In this document: positions 1 to 12,500 of the stretch, piece after piece | Numbering within the stretch: the stretch's first letter is position 1 | Layout: each line of letters opens with the position of its first letter | Assembly: GCA_022036555.1 (NCBI GenBank) | Contig: CM039120.1 | Location: forward strand, 11,508,179-11,572,178 | Reading direction: 5' to 3' | From: Microstegium vimineum | Taxonomy: Eukaryota; Streptophyta; Magnoliopsida; Poales; Poaceae | DNA length: 64,000 bases | Notes under the pieces: generated by a model | Databases searched by the model: none | What the model was told of the DNA's origin: nothing | Seen by the model: only the letters and a program-made list of their open reading frames with translations | Program-made: the position numbers and the translations under genes

Positions 1-450
1 GTACTTTGGTCTAATGTACTTTGGTCTAATGTCCATATTGTAGCCTCGGAGCGACACCCCGGTTGTAGTGAACAGTTGTAGAACACCTTCTTCTTGCTCG
101 GTCCAATGCTACCGCAGACGCCTTGGTTAGGGTTTGGACTAGTATATGGTCTGATGCCCTCAGGGTCTAGTCCGATGCCTCAATCTGATGTCCCCAAAAC
201 CCTTTCTTCAACTTGTTTCTTTGCAATCTTATTAAAACCCGACTTGGTTTCATCTTGTGCCTTGGACTATTGCTTGTCTTGAAGGTCTTGTTTGTTGCTT
301 CTAATGTCTTGCTTGAGGTGTTGATCATGCGGATCACACCATTACCTAAGTCCAAGTCCACTTTTACACCTTTGAACTATACCCAAAACACTAGCAAATT
401 ATGTTATTCCATGTTGATTATTATCAAACGCCAAAATCCGTACTAAATGG
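1..450. repeat. unresolved repeat, possibly retroelement LTR remnant
   Basis: No gene is visible. The segment contains several diverged short units of the type GGTCTAATG, GGTCTGATG and GTCCGATG between positions 8 and 192, two of them as a direct repeat at the very start. Such spaced repeats resemble the motif clusters in Sirevirus LTRs elsewhere in this window, but neither end is visible and the left side is cut by the window edge. The assignment is a guess from texture. Confidence 0.25.
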
Positions 451-1164
451 ACCATATGGTCCAATTAATTTCCCTACACAAATATGTATTACAATATTCA
501 TTACTAAAGTAAATATAAAAGAACCATATGAGTCACTTGGTCATGAGTGACTCTAAATCAACGTGTATAAGGCTTGTTGGGACGTGTGTGGTACCAGGGT
601 TTGTTTGGTGGGCTTTCAGACTTCAGAGTCTGTCCGTACACATTATGTTTTCCTTTTTTTTCCAGAGCACTACCTTTTATGTTGAAATTTTCTTTTTCCC
701 TCAGTTCAATTGCCATTCGTTCTCCCGATCGAGCATGATCCTCCTTCGAATTTCGATTTTTTCTATTTCTTTCCCGAGCATGATCCTCCTTCCAATTTCT
801 TTTTTTTATTTCTAATAATATTAGACCATGTTTTGTATAGCAACTATACAAAAATTTATTAAGTGTACAATGTTCTCTCGCGTCGAACTCTAGGACTCCG
901 TATCCAAATCTGTCTCTAGCTCTTGCGTGTAGAAAGAAAACTACCCTGTCTAAACTAAAGAGAGATTTGTTTTTTAAAAAACAAAGACACATGAGGTTTC
1001 CTAATTCCTACATCGATCAAATAATTCCCTTTGTCTAACTTTACCGTCCGTGTTTCTATTATAACTGTGATTGGTGCAACATCAACTCATGACATTAAAA
1101 GAAGCACATGTTGCAATCAGTGTAGTTGTACAACAAGCTAAAGCAAATGCACGGATATTTAATA

Positions 1165-1415
1165 CTCACTCCGTCCCAAATTGTAAGTCATCTTGGAGAG
1201 TCAAAACATCTCAAGTTTGACCAAGAATTATAGACAAACATATAAAGATTTATAACATAAAATAGGTATACTATGAAAATATAATTGATAACGAATCTAA
1301 TGATACTTATTTGACATCATAAATATTATTATATTGTTATATAAGTTTGATCAAACTTGAGAAACTTTGACTCTCCAAAATTCTTGGAATAACTTACAAT
1401 TTGGGATGGAGGGAG
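1165..1415. mobile_element. Stowaway (Tc1/mariner) MITE
   Basis: A 251-bp AT-rich element with terminal inverted repeats beginning CTCACTCCGTCCCAAATTGTA at the left and reading CTCCCTCCATCCCAAATTGTA inward from the right. It is flanked by TA dinucleotides (1163-1164 and 1416-1417), the target duplication of Tc1/mariner elements. There is no coding capacity. It is a standard non-autonomous Stowaway family member. Confidence 0.93.
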
Positions 1416-1460
1416 TAATTTTTATTCCGTTGCAACGCACAAACATATTTGCTAGCCTAA

Positions 1461-1756
1461 GGCCATGTAGTTACTTTATTTTGCAAAATCTTTGTGCGTT
1501 TTGGGCTATTTTTTGCAAAATGGAACTAAACAGGGGTACCAAATTTTACAAAAAGTAGTCTCCCAAAATATTTTGCATTTGGCACCCAACACACCAAAAA
1601 CCAAAATATTTTACATCGTTGCGCGTGTCAGACCTCTCTTTCCACCACATTTTGTAAAATATTTCACTACATCTAAACAGGTATGCAAAAAAGTTTTTGT
1701 GTTTTGTATTTTGGGCGCCAAAAACTTTTCACCTCTTTTCAGAATCTAAACATGGC
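1461..1756. mobile_element. candidate Tourist/Harbinger-like MITE
   Basis: The left edge reads GGCCATGTAGTTAC after TAA. Reading inward from the right gives GCCATGTTTAGATTCTG, so the ends form an imperfect inverted repeat of the GGCC-type Harbinger class. The interior is AT-rich with repeated AAAATATTTT-like tracts. No matching target duplication is visible on the right, so the boundaries are provisional. Confidence 0.35.
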
Positions 1757-4259
1757 GTTGCCAAAAATTTTATTTGCCCGCTGTTCCGTATCCGTCTTGC
1801 CTACGGTTAAAACTAACACTAATATTAGAAGTGGAAAGAGAATATGTAGAAATACAGGGTTCCAGATGTAAAGATACCAGAGACAAATAAAAGGTGAAAG
1901 GGCCTTAACTGTTTTCAAATATATTGGAGTTCCTAATGCAAAATGCAAGTCTTTTTTTTCTTTTCCCTTAGTTTATATTTTATTTCTATACTAGCAAATA
2001 TGTTCGTGTGTTACAACGGGAGAAATAAAACATTGTAGCATGCAGAGTGACAATAAACAAAGTCTAGAATTTAGTATTATATATACAATAATATTTATAC
2101 ATACAAAAACAACATTGTTGGTTAGATGCTTAGCTTCGACAATTTGCAATTGGCACTGCAGCCCTTGCCAATGCACGAGAGCACCTCGCCAACTTAGCCT
2201 CGATTTCGTCTTCAGTGTGTCGTGCTTTTGGAATGAAATCTCGCCGAGACTAATGAATCCGCAGTGGTAGTTCCGTGGGGTAGATTCGACTGTCATCTAG
2301 CTAACCTCGTCGAAGTTGGAGAACATGTTTTGTCTCTCTAGCTGAGATGTCAATTTCAATGACGGTAGAGCTTTGGAATGTCAAGACCACCGCGCCGCGG
2401 TTGTGATCGAGAACATCGTGAGCACATTGTGTGGCTGCTAGGTATAAATATTGCCTATACTTGGGCTCCGTGGGCTGGTGTAGCGTGCTCCATGAACGTG
2501 CACTGTCACCCCATCAGGAGGGTTGTCATTTGTGTTTTTTTATTCTTACATATTTTGTTTTATAGGCCTATTATCTGACCGATTTCTTACTTTCCTTTCT
2601 TATGCGATATTTGTGGAGCTTTCCTAGATTGTGCTGCTCTAGCACAGAAAAGACAAGGATAGATAGAAATCAATTTAAGAAGAGACACACACATATATAT
2701 AGAAATAAATTTGAGGGCGGTTGATGCATATTAGAAGATATAATATACAAAATTCAAATATGAGTTTCATACAAAGTCTTTTTTTTTCATTTTGTCGTGT
2801 TTTTTTTCATGATTTAGCATTACTAGCAAAAATGCTCGTGCGTTGCAACAGGAGCACAAGACATAATTTATTGCATGATCTTAATTTTGAAGATGACTTA
2901 ATTTATACCACACAATATTAGTTATTTTAACCATGCTTAAACAAAACTTCAAATAAAATAGAAAATTATATAAGCACTAAAAATAAAATAAATTTGAGGC
3001 TTAATCGTGAGCTTATTTTGGTCAGAAACTTGAAAAAGAGATAGACACTTTATGACCTTTTAGCCTGCTGAACAACCGCAAGGTATTAAATCTGGCTACT
3101 TGTGCCTGAGCCGTGCATCTAAGCTAGACCACGTAACCCTGCATGACCTGCTAATTTTTGCCTGATTCAGAGCCATTTAATCTCATCCGAAGACCAAGAA
3201 CACTTCTGTGCGTAACAAAATTGCTAGCTCTTCCAAACCCTAGCTCATTTGTTTTCTTCTCCGTTCGTGTTTCTTGCACCAGCTACCAGTAGTTAGAGAG
3301 AGGAATGCTCGCTGGACAGTTTGCTAGTTGGTGGGCTAGTGGTCACCACCGGCGTCAGGACACGTAGGGCTGGACCGAGGTCGACGCCGATGGGAGAGTG
3401 CACGACAGGCCAATCCGCGCCACCGCAAGGCCGACTTCACTTGAAGCTTCCTAGGCGCAATGGCGGCGTGGCTCATCGGCGGCCCACAGGGTCGACGAGC
3501 TTCCTCGGCACGACGGCGCGCCGCCGCAGCGCCTCACAGGTTCTGTGCCCCAGCACCTGCGGCCTCGCAGCCATGCCTCGACTCCTCAGATCCACTTCGA
3601 GAACACGGACAACTCCGCTCCGCTCCAGCGGGAAACCCAGTTCGATGGCAACGCTTTGACCCACCTCCGCATCGCCCACCTTTAGAAAAAATTACTTGCT
3701 TTGTTTTGTATTGACGTATGCTTGTATGCTTTTCTTCTAGTGTTCGATTCAAGCGGATGCGATTAGAAGTGGATCGCGCACAGGGACACGGAGTTCCGCC
3801 AATCTCCGAGGGCTTTTGATTCTATCTGAGCTCATGATTTCGTCCGTGATATATTTATGTTTCCTGAGATGCGATCAATTTGATATTTGGCCGATTTCCT
3901 TTTCTAATCCTTTTTTGTGTATATTTCCTTTTACTCGAGTTTCCACATCCATGAGTGGTAAGGCATATGTTACCTTAATTCAATACGGTTTGGAATTAGA
4001 TTTCTGTGTCATATTACTTTATTTTTTCTTTCCAATTTTTATTTCATCACGTACGTGCCATATTACTTCCTTTTTTCTTTCCAATTTTTATTTCATTATG
4101 TATTACTATTCTTGTGGATGACCTAATCCATATTGGAAGTGGGCTCTATATCGCGTTTTGGAATTAGACTCTGTATCACGTTATACATTATTCAGTAGTT
4201 AAAGAAAGTGACAGACAAAAGAATGGATGGAGAAAAAAAGACACCTGAAATTTTGCCTT

Positions 4260-4266
<7 letters not shown>
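1757..4266. other. intergenic DNA, no supported gene
   Basis: AT-rich sequence holding two forward copies of a repeated edge motif (CTAGCAAA..GTTGCAAC type, 1992-2022 and 2822-2852). A GC-rich patch at 3,300-3,670 contains a 112-codon open frame with Arg/Pro/Ser-rich composition and no recognisable domain, and several overlapping frames are open there. It could be the remains of a 5' gene end or of a GC-rich transposon. It is not called as a gene. Confidence 0.5.

Positions 4267-4325
<59 letters not shown>
4267..4325. repeat. (TA)n microsatellite
   Basis: An uninterrupted run of alternating A and T of about 59 bases. Confidence 0.98.
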
Positions 4326-4326
<1 letters not shown>

Positions 4327-5127
4327 CTTTTTCTATTTGGAGTCCGGTATTCAATTTTTTCCTTTTTCTATACAGAGGTCGGTATTTATTTTTTCCTTTT
4401 TCTATACGGAATCCGATTCATAACGTGTCCTTTTTTCTTTTCTATTTTGTTGTGTCCTTATTTTTTTTCATGATTTAGCATTGCAGAATAACTCCGGTTG
4501 TAATTTTCTTGTATTTGTTTTTCCATAAACATATATAAGCACGGCTTATGAGTCCCAAACATGATTCAATATGTATGTTTCCGAATTGGACTTTATATCG
4601 TGCTAGACAAGAATTATTCTAACTCGTATATGAGCACGTATTATATATATAAGTCCGTACGGAAGAAACTCTTTATTATCCGGTAGTTAGAGGGAGATGG
4701 ACACAAAAACAAATGAATGAACGAAAAAAGGCTTATTATTAGGTATATATATAGATATAGATATAAAGATCTTGCAAAATTTGCTAAAAATCACAGACAA
4801 AATAAAAAAAATACAAAACCAGTTTTGTTAGCTTTATAAAAAATGTGGTCTATCCACAAACGTTATGATTTTTGTTTGGTTGTGCTTTTGTCTGTAGATG
4901 TGTTAAATCATCATTGCGTATGTTGCTTGCATATAGGTTCGGCGATGACCAAGAACTTGCGAGAGGCAAACTCAGAATACGTGGAGGTGGCTAAGAAGTA
5001 GAAGGAGGATGTCCTCGTCGTCGGTGATATAAATAATGTGAGATGGAGTCTACTCCTAACTAAGGTGGGGGACTCAAAGATAAAGGCAAATGAACAAAAT
5101 ACTACCAAGGTGCACAATTTCCTTTAA
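4326..5127. other. intergenic DNA, nothing recognised
   Basis: Pyrimidine-rich then AT-rich sequence with repeated phrases of the type CCTTTTTCTATA..GG (4,325-4,420). No open frame with a domain, RNA gene or transposon end was recognised. Confidence 0.5.
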
Positions 5128-5452
5128 GGGTCTGATTGATACAACTTATAGTGGCTTCATGAAGCTGTTGTGAGCAGGTTTTTTACCAAACATCTCTTTT
5201 TAAAACAGCTTCACCTATAAAGTTATTTTCTTTCCCCTCTCACAAAGATATGAAGTGGGATGAAGCTGAAAATAGTAGCTTATCATAGCTCTCTCCCCCC
5301 TTTCTCTCTCATATCCATGCATAAAGTTGTTGGTGAAGCTGTTTTGTCAAACATTTTTTTCAAAATAGTTCAGCTTCACCTATAAAGTTGCTCATGAAGT
5401 TATTTTCTAAAAAAACAGCTTCACTAGTAAAGCAGAGCTACCAAACAGGCTC
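5128..5452. mobile_element. MITE-like element with GGGTCTG/GAGCCTG ends
   Basis: The left end reads GGGTCTGATTGATACAACTT. Reading inward from the right gives GAGCCTGTTTGGTAGCTCTG, an imperfect terminal inverted repeat typical of hAT or Harbinger MITEs of grasses. The interior has internal repeats of AACAGCTTCACCTATAAAGTT (two copies, near 5,203 and 5,369). I could not find a clean target duplication, so the superfamily is left open. Confidence 0.5.
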
Positions 5453-5770
5453 TTTGCCTAATAATGCATTAACTGAATAGTAATGTTATAATAATGCTTC
5501 GGTCTTAATTAATACTAGCCTATAAATTTTTGTCTCAAGGATCCACGATGGATCTTGACGAGATCTATAGCCCTTTTTTTTATTAAAATCAATTTAACAA
5601 TTTATGATTGTATTTTGATTGAATTGGTTTATATAATAATGGATTTTAAAAAAAATAAGTTTCTTCTCTCGGTAGAACGCACGAACAAATTTTCTATCAT
5701 AGCCAAAGTACAACAATGTGAAAAATTGTGTGCATGTATTATTATTATAGTTACTTCAACTATTCTTGTT

Positions 5771-6029
5771 ATTGTTTAGAAGACTCTTATACTCACTCAT
5801 CCTAGATGATATCAAATTTTAGAATTACCTTAAGGCAAACTATTTTAGATTTGATCATATTTATAGAAAAGTGTATAAATATTATGACATCAAATTAATT
5901 ATTGTTTAGAAGACTCTTATACTCACTCAACCTAGATGATATCAAATTTTAGAATTACCTTAAACCAAACTATTTTAGATTTGACCATATTTATAGAAAA
6001 GTGTATAAATATTATGACATCAAATTAAC
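5771..6029. repeat. 130-bp unit tandemly duplicated
   Basis: Two adjacent copies of a 130-bp AT-rich unit (5771-5900 and 5901-6029/6030), each starting ATTGTTTAGAAGACTC. They differ at about five positions, indicating a fairly recent duplication. The unit resembles the interior of a Stowaway MITE (phrases such as TATTATGACATCAAATT), but no ends are present. Confidence 0.92.
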
Positions 6030-6793
6030 ATTGTTGTGACGCGTAATTGTTTGGGGAGAGTAACTTGTACTCTGGATTTGAGTTGTAGTGATCAATGTGG
6101 AAGGTGAGGTCATCGTTTGAGTTGAATCAAGTCGATCTATTGGCCTAGACGATGGTTTTTTTCTCTCCCGTTGCAACGTATGAGTATCTTTGCTAGTAAA
6201 AAAATTCACCTAATTTGCGAAATCTGTATATCCATTATTTGCCCTTCGTTACAAAGGAGAACTTCCGGATATCTCCCAAAGTTTGACTAGATTAATCTGC
6301 TGGTTTAGTTTATGATATTTTTTTTTGTATAAGGATCTGTTTAGACCATATTTTCGTTCTCATATGATAGTGAGATTCTTCATTCTGGAAAAAATGATGG
6401 ATGCTTGAATCTCATGCTCAAAGTGATTATTGTGTTTTTGTTGACGCTAAAAATGTGCTTATAGCGACAGACACACTAAGGCTGAGCGTCCAATGACAGA
6501 GCCGAACGGGGTGATTTGAAGCTGAGGCGTGCCAGTCAATTTGACCTGCAATTGACAATGAGAGAAAAATGTCAAATTATAGAACCTGCCGGTTGTTGTC
6601 AGACAGTTCCACGATGTATGACTCTAAAATAGCTAATGGTTGAAGGAAATTAATCAAAGAGTCAACTCTTAATGGTGTGAAGCATGTAAAGATAATAGTA
6701 GGATTTGAACTGTTATTCATGATTTATAATGGGTAAAGCAAATGATTAGTCGATCTCATCATCAATAGATTTATTAGTGAAATATGATACATG

Positions 6794-7395
6794 CACTAGT
6801 AGAGAACGTGGCTTTAGTCCCGATTGGGAAACGGGTGCTGGTTTGTCACCACTGGAACTAAAGGTCCTCCCAGCAAAAATAAAAATGAACCCTCAACTCC
6901 TAATGGTGTGAAGCATGTAAAGATAATAGTAGGATTTGAACCGTTATTCATGATTTATAATGGGTAAAGCAAATGATTAGTCGATCTCATCATCAATTCA
7001 AAAATAAAAATGAACCCTCCCACCACTGCGCCCAAGACCTCCCCGCACAGCCTCACATGCAACTTACCACTCCACCTACCCAACGCATCTAACAATGAAT
7101 GAGACATTTTTCTTTTGAACCAACTCAACAAGACACCTTTAGTCCCGGTTCGTAACACCAACTGGGACTAAAGGTTCTGGTACCTTTAGTCCTAGTTTTT
7201 AACTCCAACCGGGACTAAAGGTGGAATTAAAGAGCCCCACCTGAAAAAGGTTGCTGTACTAGCCATTGAGCAAGGGACTTTAGTCCCGGTTCGTATTATC
7301 AACTGGGACTAAAGGTCTCTTTAGTCCCGGCCGCAAAAAATACTGAGACTAAAGCCAAATTGGCATATCGTTCAAAGGCATGTTCTCTATTAGTG
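6794..7395. mobile_element. non-autonomous CACTA (EnSpm) element
   Basis: It begins CACTAGTAGAGAAC and ends GTTCTCTATTAGTG, the CACTA terminal signature, and is flanked by a perfect 3-bp target duplication ATG (6791-6793, 7396-7398). The interior has subterminal repeats of TTTAGTCCCGGTT and its complement in both orientations (7,138-7,340), as in grass CACTA MITEs. It encodes no transposase. A 125-bp patch near the middle duplicates sequence found outside the element (see findings). Confidence 0.92.
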
Positions 7396-9463
7396 ATGTG
7401 ACATTAATCAATTCAAACTATCAAATTAATCGAATATGCCAAATAAAGATTAATCATCAATAGTAGGGTGTTTTCATGGAGCCGATAATGATAATTAACC
7501 CGATAAAGTAGCTTACTTACTAACAATGGGGTGTTTCCATGCAGCCATAATAGAAAACAAATCAAATTATGTTCAACATATCTAAAGAATTCGATTATGT
7601 TTAAATCAGCAAGTGTACATGTATCGTAGGATGGAAGCATAGATGGATCTAGCCGATACAGGGTCCATGAGACACGAACAAGATCTATTTGCCTAATTAC
7701 AGTTAGATTTAAGACTAAACAAACATAACTTAACATACTTGATAGTGGGGTTCGAAAATACAACGGATAACAAGTATATTTAAACTAAATCTACTTACTC
7801 TTAAGTCAATCTATAACTAGGCAGATATCTCGAACGCACAACATGTAACAATTGAGATCACTAGATTAGTTGATATGGTTCTAAATCACTCGTTTTGACA
7901 GAGAATAAACATATATGTACTCAGAACAATAGATTTGGATGGTGTTTGAGCTTAATCTAATCCATCAATCTCATTTGGGCAAAATATTGTTGTAACAAAT
8001 AAATAAATTAAAATAAACAATATTGACAACTTAATGAATCTATTAGATCGTCAATCTAATAGAGCCGATAACTAGCTTAAACCGATCACTTATGTGAGAT
8101 TGAAGCAATGCAGCCCTATAAGTGCGATTTAAACCGATAACTAGTTCAAATCGAGCTTGCACGAGATTGAACAATGCAGCCGTACAAAGAAGACATGAAT
8201 CGTGGCAATGCTTACAAGCAAACCGGAGGTCGATCTTAGTCGATGCAACCCTGTTTGTCGAAGGCCTCGCCGAAATCTACTCTACTCCTACTCCTAAAGG
8301 TTTGGCCGGAGCCGAAAGGTTTTGTATTGATTGATTGTATATCTTTTACAATGACATAGGCTTTGCTATTTATGACCATAGCATAAGTCCTAGTCCGACA
8401 CGACTACTAAGCAAATAGTAGAAGGAAAATATAACTTGGGCTCCAATCTTTCCCTTCTAATAGAGCTCGACGTGTCTATCTTGCCGTAACCAACGTAGAA
8501 CCTCTCTTTCTGCGATCCTTCCTTATTCGATTACCTTCTTCAAGTTAGCCGATCATTCGGGTTTGCTCTATCTCTTGCCGTAACCAACGCATAACCTCTC
8601 TTTCTGTGATCCTTTCTTATTCGATTACCTTCTTCAAGTTAGCCGATCATTCAGGTTTGCTTCAAAATATCGGTTGCCTGAGTCTGCCATCAGGACCTAC
8701 ACATGCATATTTTGACTCGGTATCAACACTTGCATAGTAAAAAATCTCCAAATAGTAGCTTTGTGGTAGATATTTGGATTCTAGAATCCAAGTGTTTGGA
8801 TCTCATTCTTATTTTGTACCTCATTTTTATTTCTACTTAAACATGTTCTTAAATCATTTTAGATATTTTGTATATATAAAAATTTTATTATATATTTAAT
8901 ATATCTAGATATAGTGTATATCTAAATGCGTATAGAAACTATATATCTAAAAAAATATAATGATCTACAATTCAAAACGGAGGTTTATATCTTTCTAATA
9001 ATTCTAGTGCACAAGTAGCTGTCTGGATGGTGGTTCTGATTGTGGAGCACACTAGATTTTAGCCCATGAACACATGACCATCATCATCATCAGTAAATAA
9101 AGACCGTAAAAGTTTGCTAAAAAAGGTAAACACCGTAAAAGATGTCATCATCAGTCATCATCAGTATATAATACAGTAACTGTATGGTCACCAATCATTA
9201 TGAGGCTACGAATTTTTCGCACAAAGGTGCCATCGAGGACGGCCGCCGGCTGCGACTGCGACAGGATGGAATAGAAACCGAAAATTTCTCAAAAAAGAAG
9301 AAAAAAGGAATAAAACAGAGTGATATATATACAAATCACAGGTCGATCTGTGCCCTGGAAGTTTTGACGATTATGGCACGGCGCTGCAAATAAGACTTCG
9401 CTGTTAGTATTTTGACTATATATAATTGTGGCATCAGCAGGCTGCAGGCTGCTTGCACACCCC
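7396..9463. other. intergenic DNA with retroelement-like remnants
   Basis: No gene is supported. The segment 8,040-8,700 has retroelement texture (GCAATGCAGCC phrases, a TATTTATGACC promoter-like stretch, CTAGTCCGACACGAC) but no coding domain or paired ends. From 8,700 to 9,463 it is AT-rich and leads into the receptor-kinase promoter. Confidence 0.45.
8481..8662. repeat. 94-bp tandem duplication
   Basis: Two consecutive copies starting TTGCCGTAACCAACG (8481 and 8575), each continuing through TTCGATTACCTTCTTCAAG to AGCCGATCATTC. They differ at only a few positions. It is noncoding. Confidence 0.9.
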
Positions 9464-9473
9464 TTTATATATA
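9464..9473 (+). promoter_or_regulatory. TATA box of the receptor-kinase gene
   Basis: TTTATATATA lies 41 bp upstream of the ATG at 9514 in otherwise GC-balanced sequence. The spacing allows a transcription start near 9,500 with a very short leader. This is a sequence-based call only. Confidence 0.55.
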
Positions 9474-9513
9474 CACCAAAGGCGGCCACCCATCAGTATC
9501 TATCTATCTCCCA

Positions 9514-12500
9514 ATGACAATGCATTCGGTGTGCTTGCTGCTCCTCTCCGCCTCCATGTTGGTCTCAACACTGCTGACTGCAGAAGGCGATGAGGAGGCT
9601 ACGCTGCTGGCCTTCAAGGACGCTGCGATCAGCGGCGGGTACAACGACCCGCTTGCTTCGTGGAACAACAGTACCACCGGTGAGTACTGCAGCTGGGAGG
9701 GGTGAGATGTGGGGGCACACGCCGCCGAGTGGTGGCGTTGAGCCTCCCGTCCCATGGGCTCACTGGTGTCCTCTCGTCTGCCATTGGAAACCTATCATCC
9801 TTGAGGACTCTTAACTTGAGCTCCAATGAAATCAGCGGGGACATCCCCGCAAGCCTCGGTCGTCTACGCCACCTCCATAACCTCGACTTGAGTCACAATG
9901 CCTTCTCTGGCCCGCTCCCCGCCAACTTGAGCTCTTGCACCAATCTAACTGTCATGGCCATCAGCTTCAACAATCTCAACGGCAACCTGCCATCTGAGTT
10001 CGGTCACAACCTGAAACATCTCAAGATGCTCAGACTGCACTACAACAACCTTACAGGACAGATCCCGGCATCGCTGGCTAACTTGTCATCGTTGAGTTAT
10101 CTGGGTCTCTCATTCAACCAGCTCGAGGGTACTATTCCAACTAGCCTTGGCGTCCTCAAGGAACTTCGGTATCTTAATCTCGGCTTCAACAGCCTCTCTG
10201 GCGTGCCCCCGATGTCCATATACAATTTGTCTTCCTTGGAAAAGTTGCAGATTCAAAGTAACGAGCTCAGTGGTAGTATGCCAACGGATATCGCAGTAAG
10301 TTCCCCAGCATGCAAATCCTTGATTATATGTACAACCAGTTCACGGGGCCCATCCCTGCTTCGCTCTCTAACCTTACACTGCTCCAGGAACTCCGCCTTG
10401 GACAAAATATGCTTAGTGGATATGTGCCTCGTACCATGGGGAAACTCCAAGCTCTGCAAAATCTAAAATTGTATGGCAACGAGTTAGAAGCTAACGATGG
10501 GGAGGGGTGGGAATTCATCACTTCTTTGTCAAACTGCAGCCAACTCCAGAGATTAGATATTTCCGACAATGACAATTTCACTGGGCACCTTCCAAGCTCA
10601 CTAGTGAATCTCTCAACAACACTGCAAGTGATTCGTTTGGAAAACACTGGGATTTGGGGAAGCATCCCCTCCATGATCAGCAATTTGTTGGGCCTCGAAA
10701 TCCTTTGTATTTATAATACTTCTATATACGGAGAAATCCCAGATAGCATCGGCAAACTAGGTAACTTGACCGTGCTTGGTTTGTTTAATACTAACTTGTC
10801 AGGACAGATACCTTTGTCTGTTGGAAACCTCTCAAAACTGGCTAGGCTTGATGCATATCAGTGCAATCTAGAGGGACCAATTCCACCAAGCATAGGGAAG
10901 TTGAAGAGTATATCATACCTTGATTTGTCATCGAACCACCTGAATGGATCAATTCCTATAGAGCTTTTCAGACAACCGCTTCCTTCTTTCAGTTACTTAG
11001 ACTTATCACACAATTCACTATCAGGACCCCTCCCTTTCGAAGTTGGTAGCTTAGTGAACCTTAACACACTGGTTCTATCAGGGAACCAATTATCTGGTGA
11101 GATACCTGAAAGTGTTGGCAAGTGCACTGTGCTGCAAGAACTTAGGTTGGACACTAACTTATTTAACGGAAGCATACCCCAACATCTAAACAGCAAGGGT
11201 CTAGTTAGTCTCAACCTGTCAGTAAATGAGTTGTCTGGTACTATTCCAGATGCCATTGCCAATATTCTTGGTCTTGAACAATTGTTCCTAGCACACAACA
11301 ATTTGTCAGGATCAATCCCTGCAGTTCTACAGAACATGACATCATTGTGGAAGTTGGATTTGTCCTTCAATGACCTGCAAGGTGAAGTGCCAAAAGTTGG
11401 GATTTTCAGAAATTTGGCTAACATAACAATCATGGGAAATAACAAGCTCTGTGGAGGAATACCCCAGCTTCATTTAGTTCCATGCAAGACAGATTCTGTG
11501 AAAAAGAATGGAAGAGGGAAACTAAAGTATCTTAAAATAGCCCTACCAACAACCTTTGCACTCTTATTACTAGCTATTGTTGTTGCACTCGTTCATTTGA
11601 TCTACAGGAAGCAAACACGAAGGCAGAAGGGCGCATTTGGACCACCAATGGTTGAGGAACAATATGAAAGGGTTCCTTATCATGCATTATCAAATGGAAC
11701 CAATGGATTCTCTGAAGCCAATTTGCTTGGTAAAGGGAGCTTTGGGACAGTCTATAAATGTGCTTTTCAAGGTGAGGGAACTGAAGTTGTAGCTGTAAAG
11801 GTTTTTGATGTTCAACAATCGGGCGCTTCTAGAAGTTTTGTAGCCGAATGTGAGGCACTCAGAAGGGTGCGCCACCGCTGCCTCATGAAGATCATCACAT
11901 GCTGCTCAAGCATCAATGAACAAGGTCGGGATTTCAAGGCATTGGTTTTTGAGTTCATGCCAAATGGTAGCTTGAATCGTTGGCTCCATACTGAATCTGG
12001 CATACCCACTTTGAACAATACTCTCAGCCTTGGACAAAGGCTAGATATCGTTGTTGATATCATGGATGCATTGGACTATCTTCATAATCACTGCCAGCCA
12101 CCAATCGTCCACTGTGATCTCAAACCAAGCAACATCCTTCTTGCAGAAGACATGAGTGCTCGAGTTGGAGATTTTGGCATATCCAGAATCATTTCAGAAA
12201 GTGAAAGTATAATTCTACAAAATTCCAATAGCACAGTTGGCATAAGAGGCTCCATTGGCTACGTTGCTCCCGGTAAATGCTATGTTTTGGATTGTTTTCC
12301 TTTATTCTAAACCCTTCTATATATATGGCATGCTGATCAACACTTCCTTTTTCTCTTTTGCCTAATAATAGAGTATGGTGAAGGTTCTTGCATCACAACT
12401 TTTGGTGATGTTTACAGCCTCGGCATATTGCTGCTCGAGGTTTTTATAGGGAAGAGCCCAACAGATGAAATGTTTAGAGGCTCAATGAATCTACATAAGT

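Noticed and set aside
3321..3714. GC-rich ORFs as a small gene
   Set aside because: Three overlapping frames are open, composition is Arg/Pro/Ser-rich and there is no start context, domain or splice structure to support expression.
9660..9720. Intron explaining the first frame break in the receptor kinase (GGTGAG resembles a donor)
   Set aside because: The LRR coding resumes on the very next base in another frame with no missing residues, so a one-base loss is simpler. The second break has no splice signals either.
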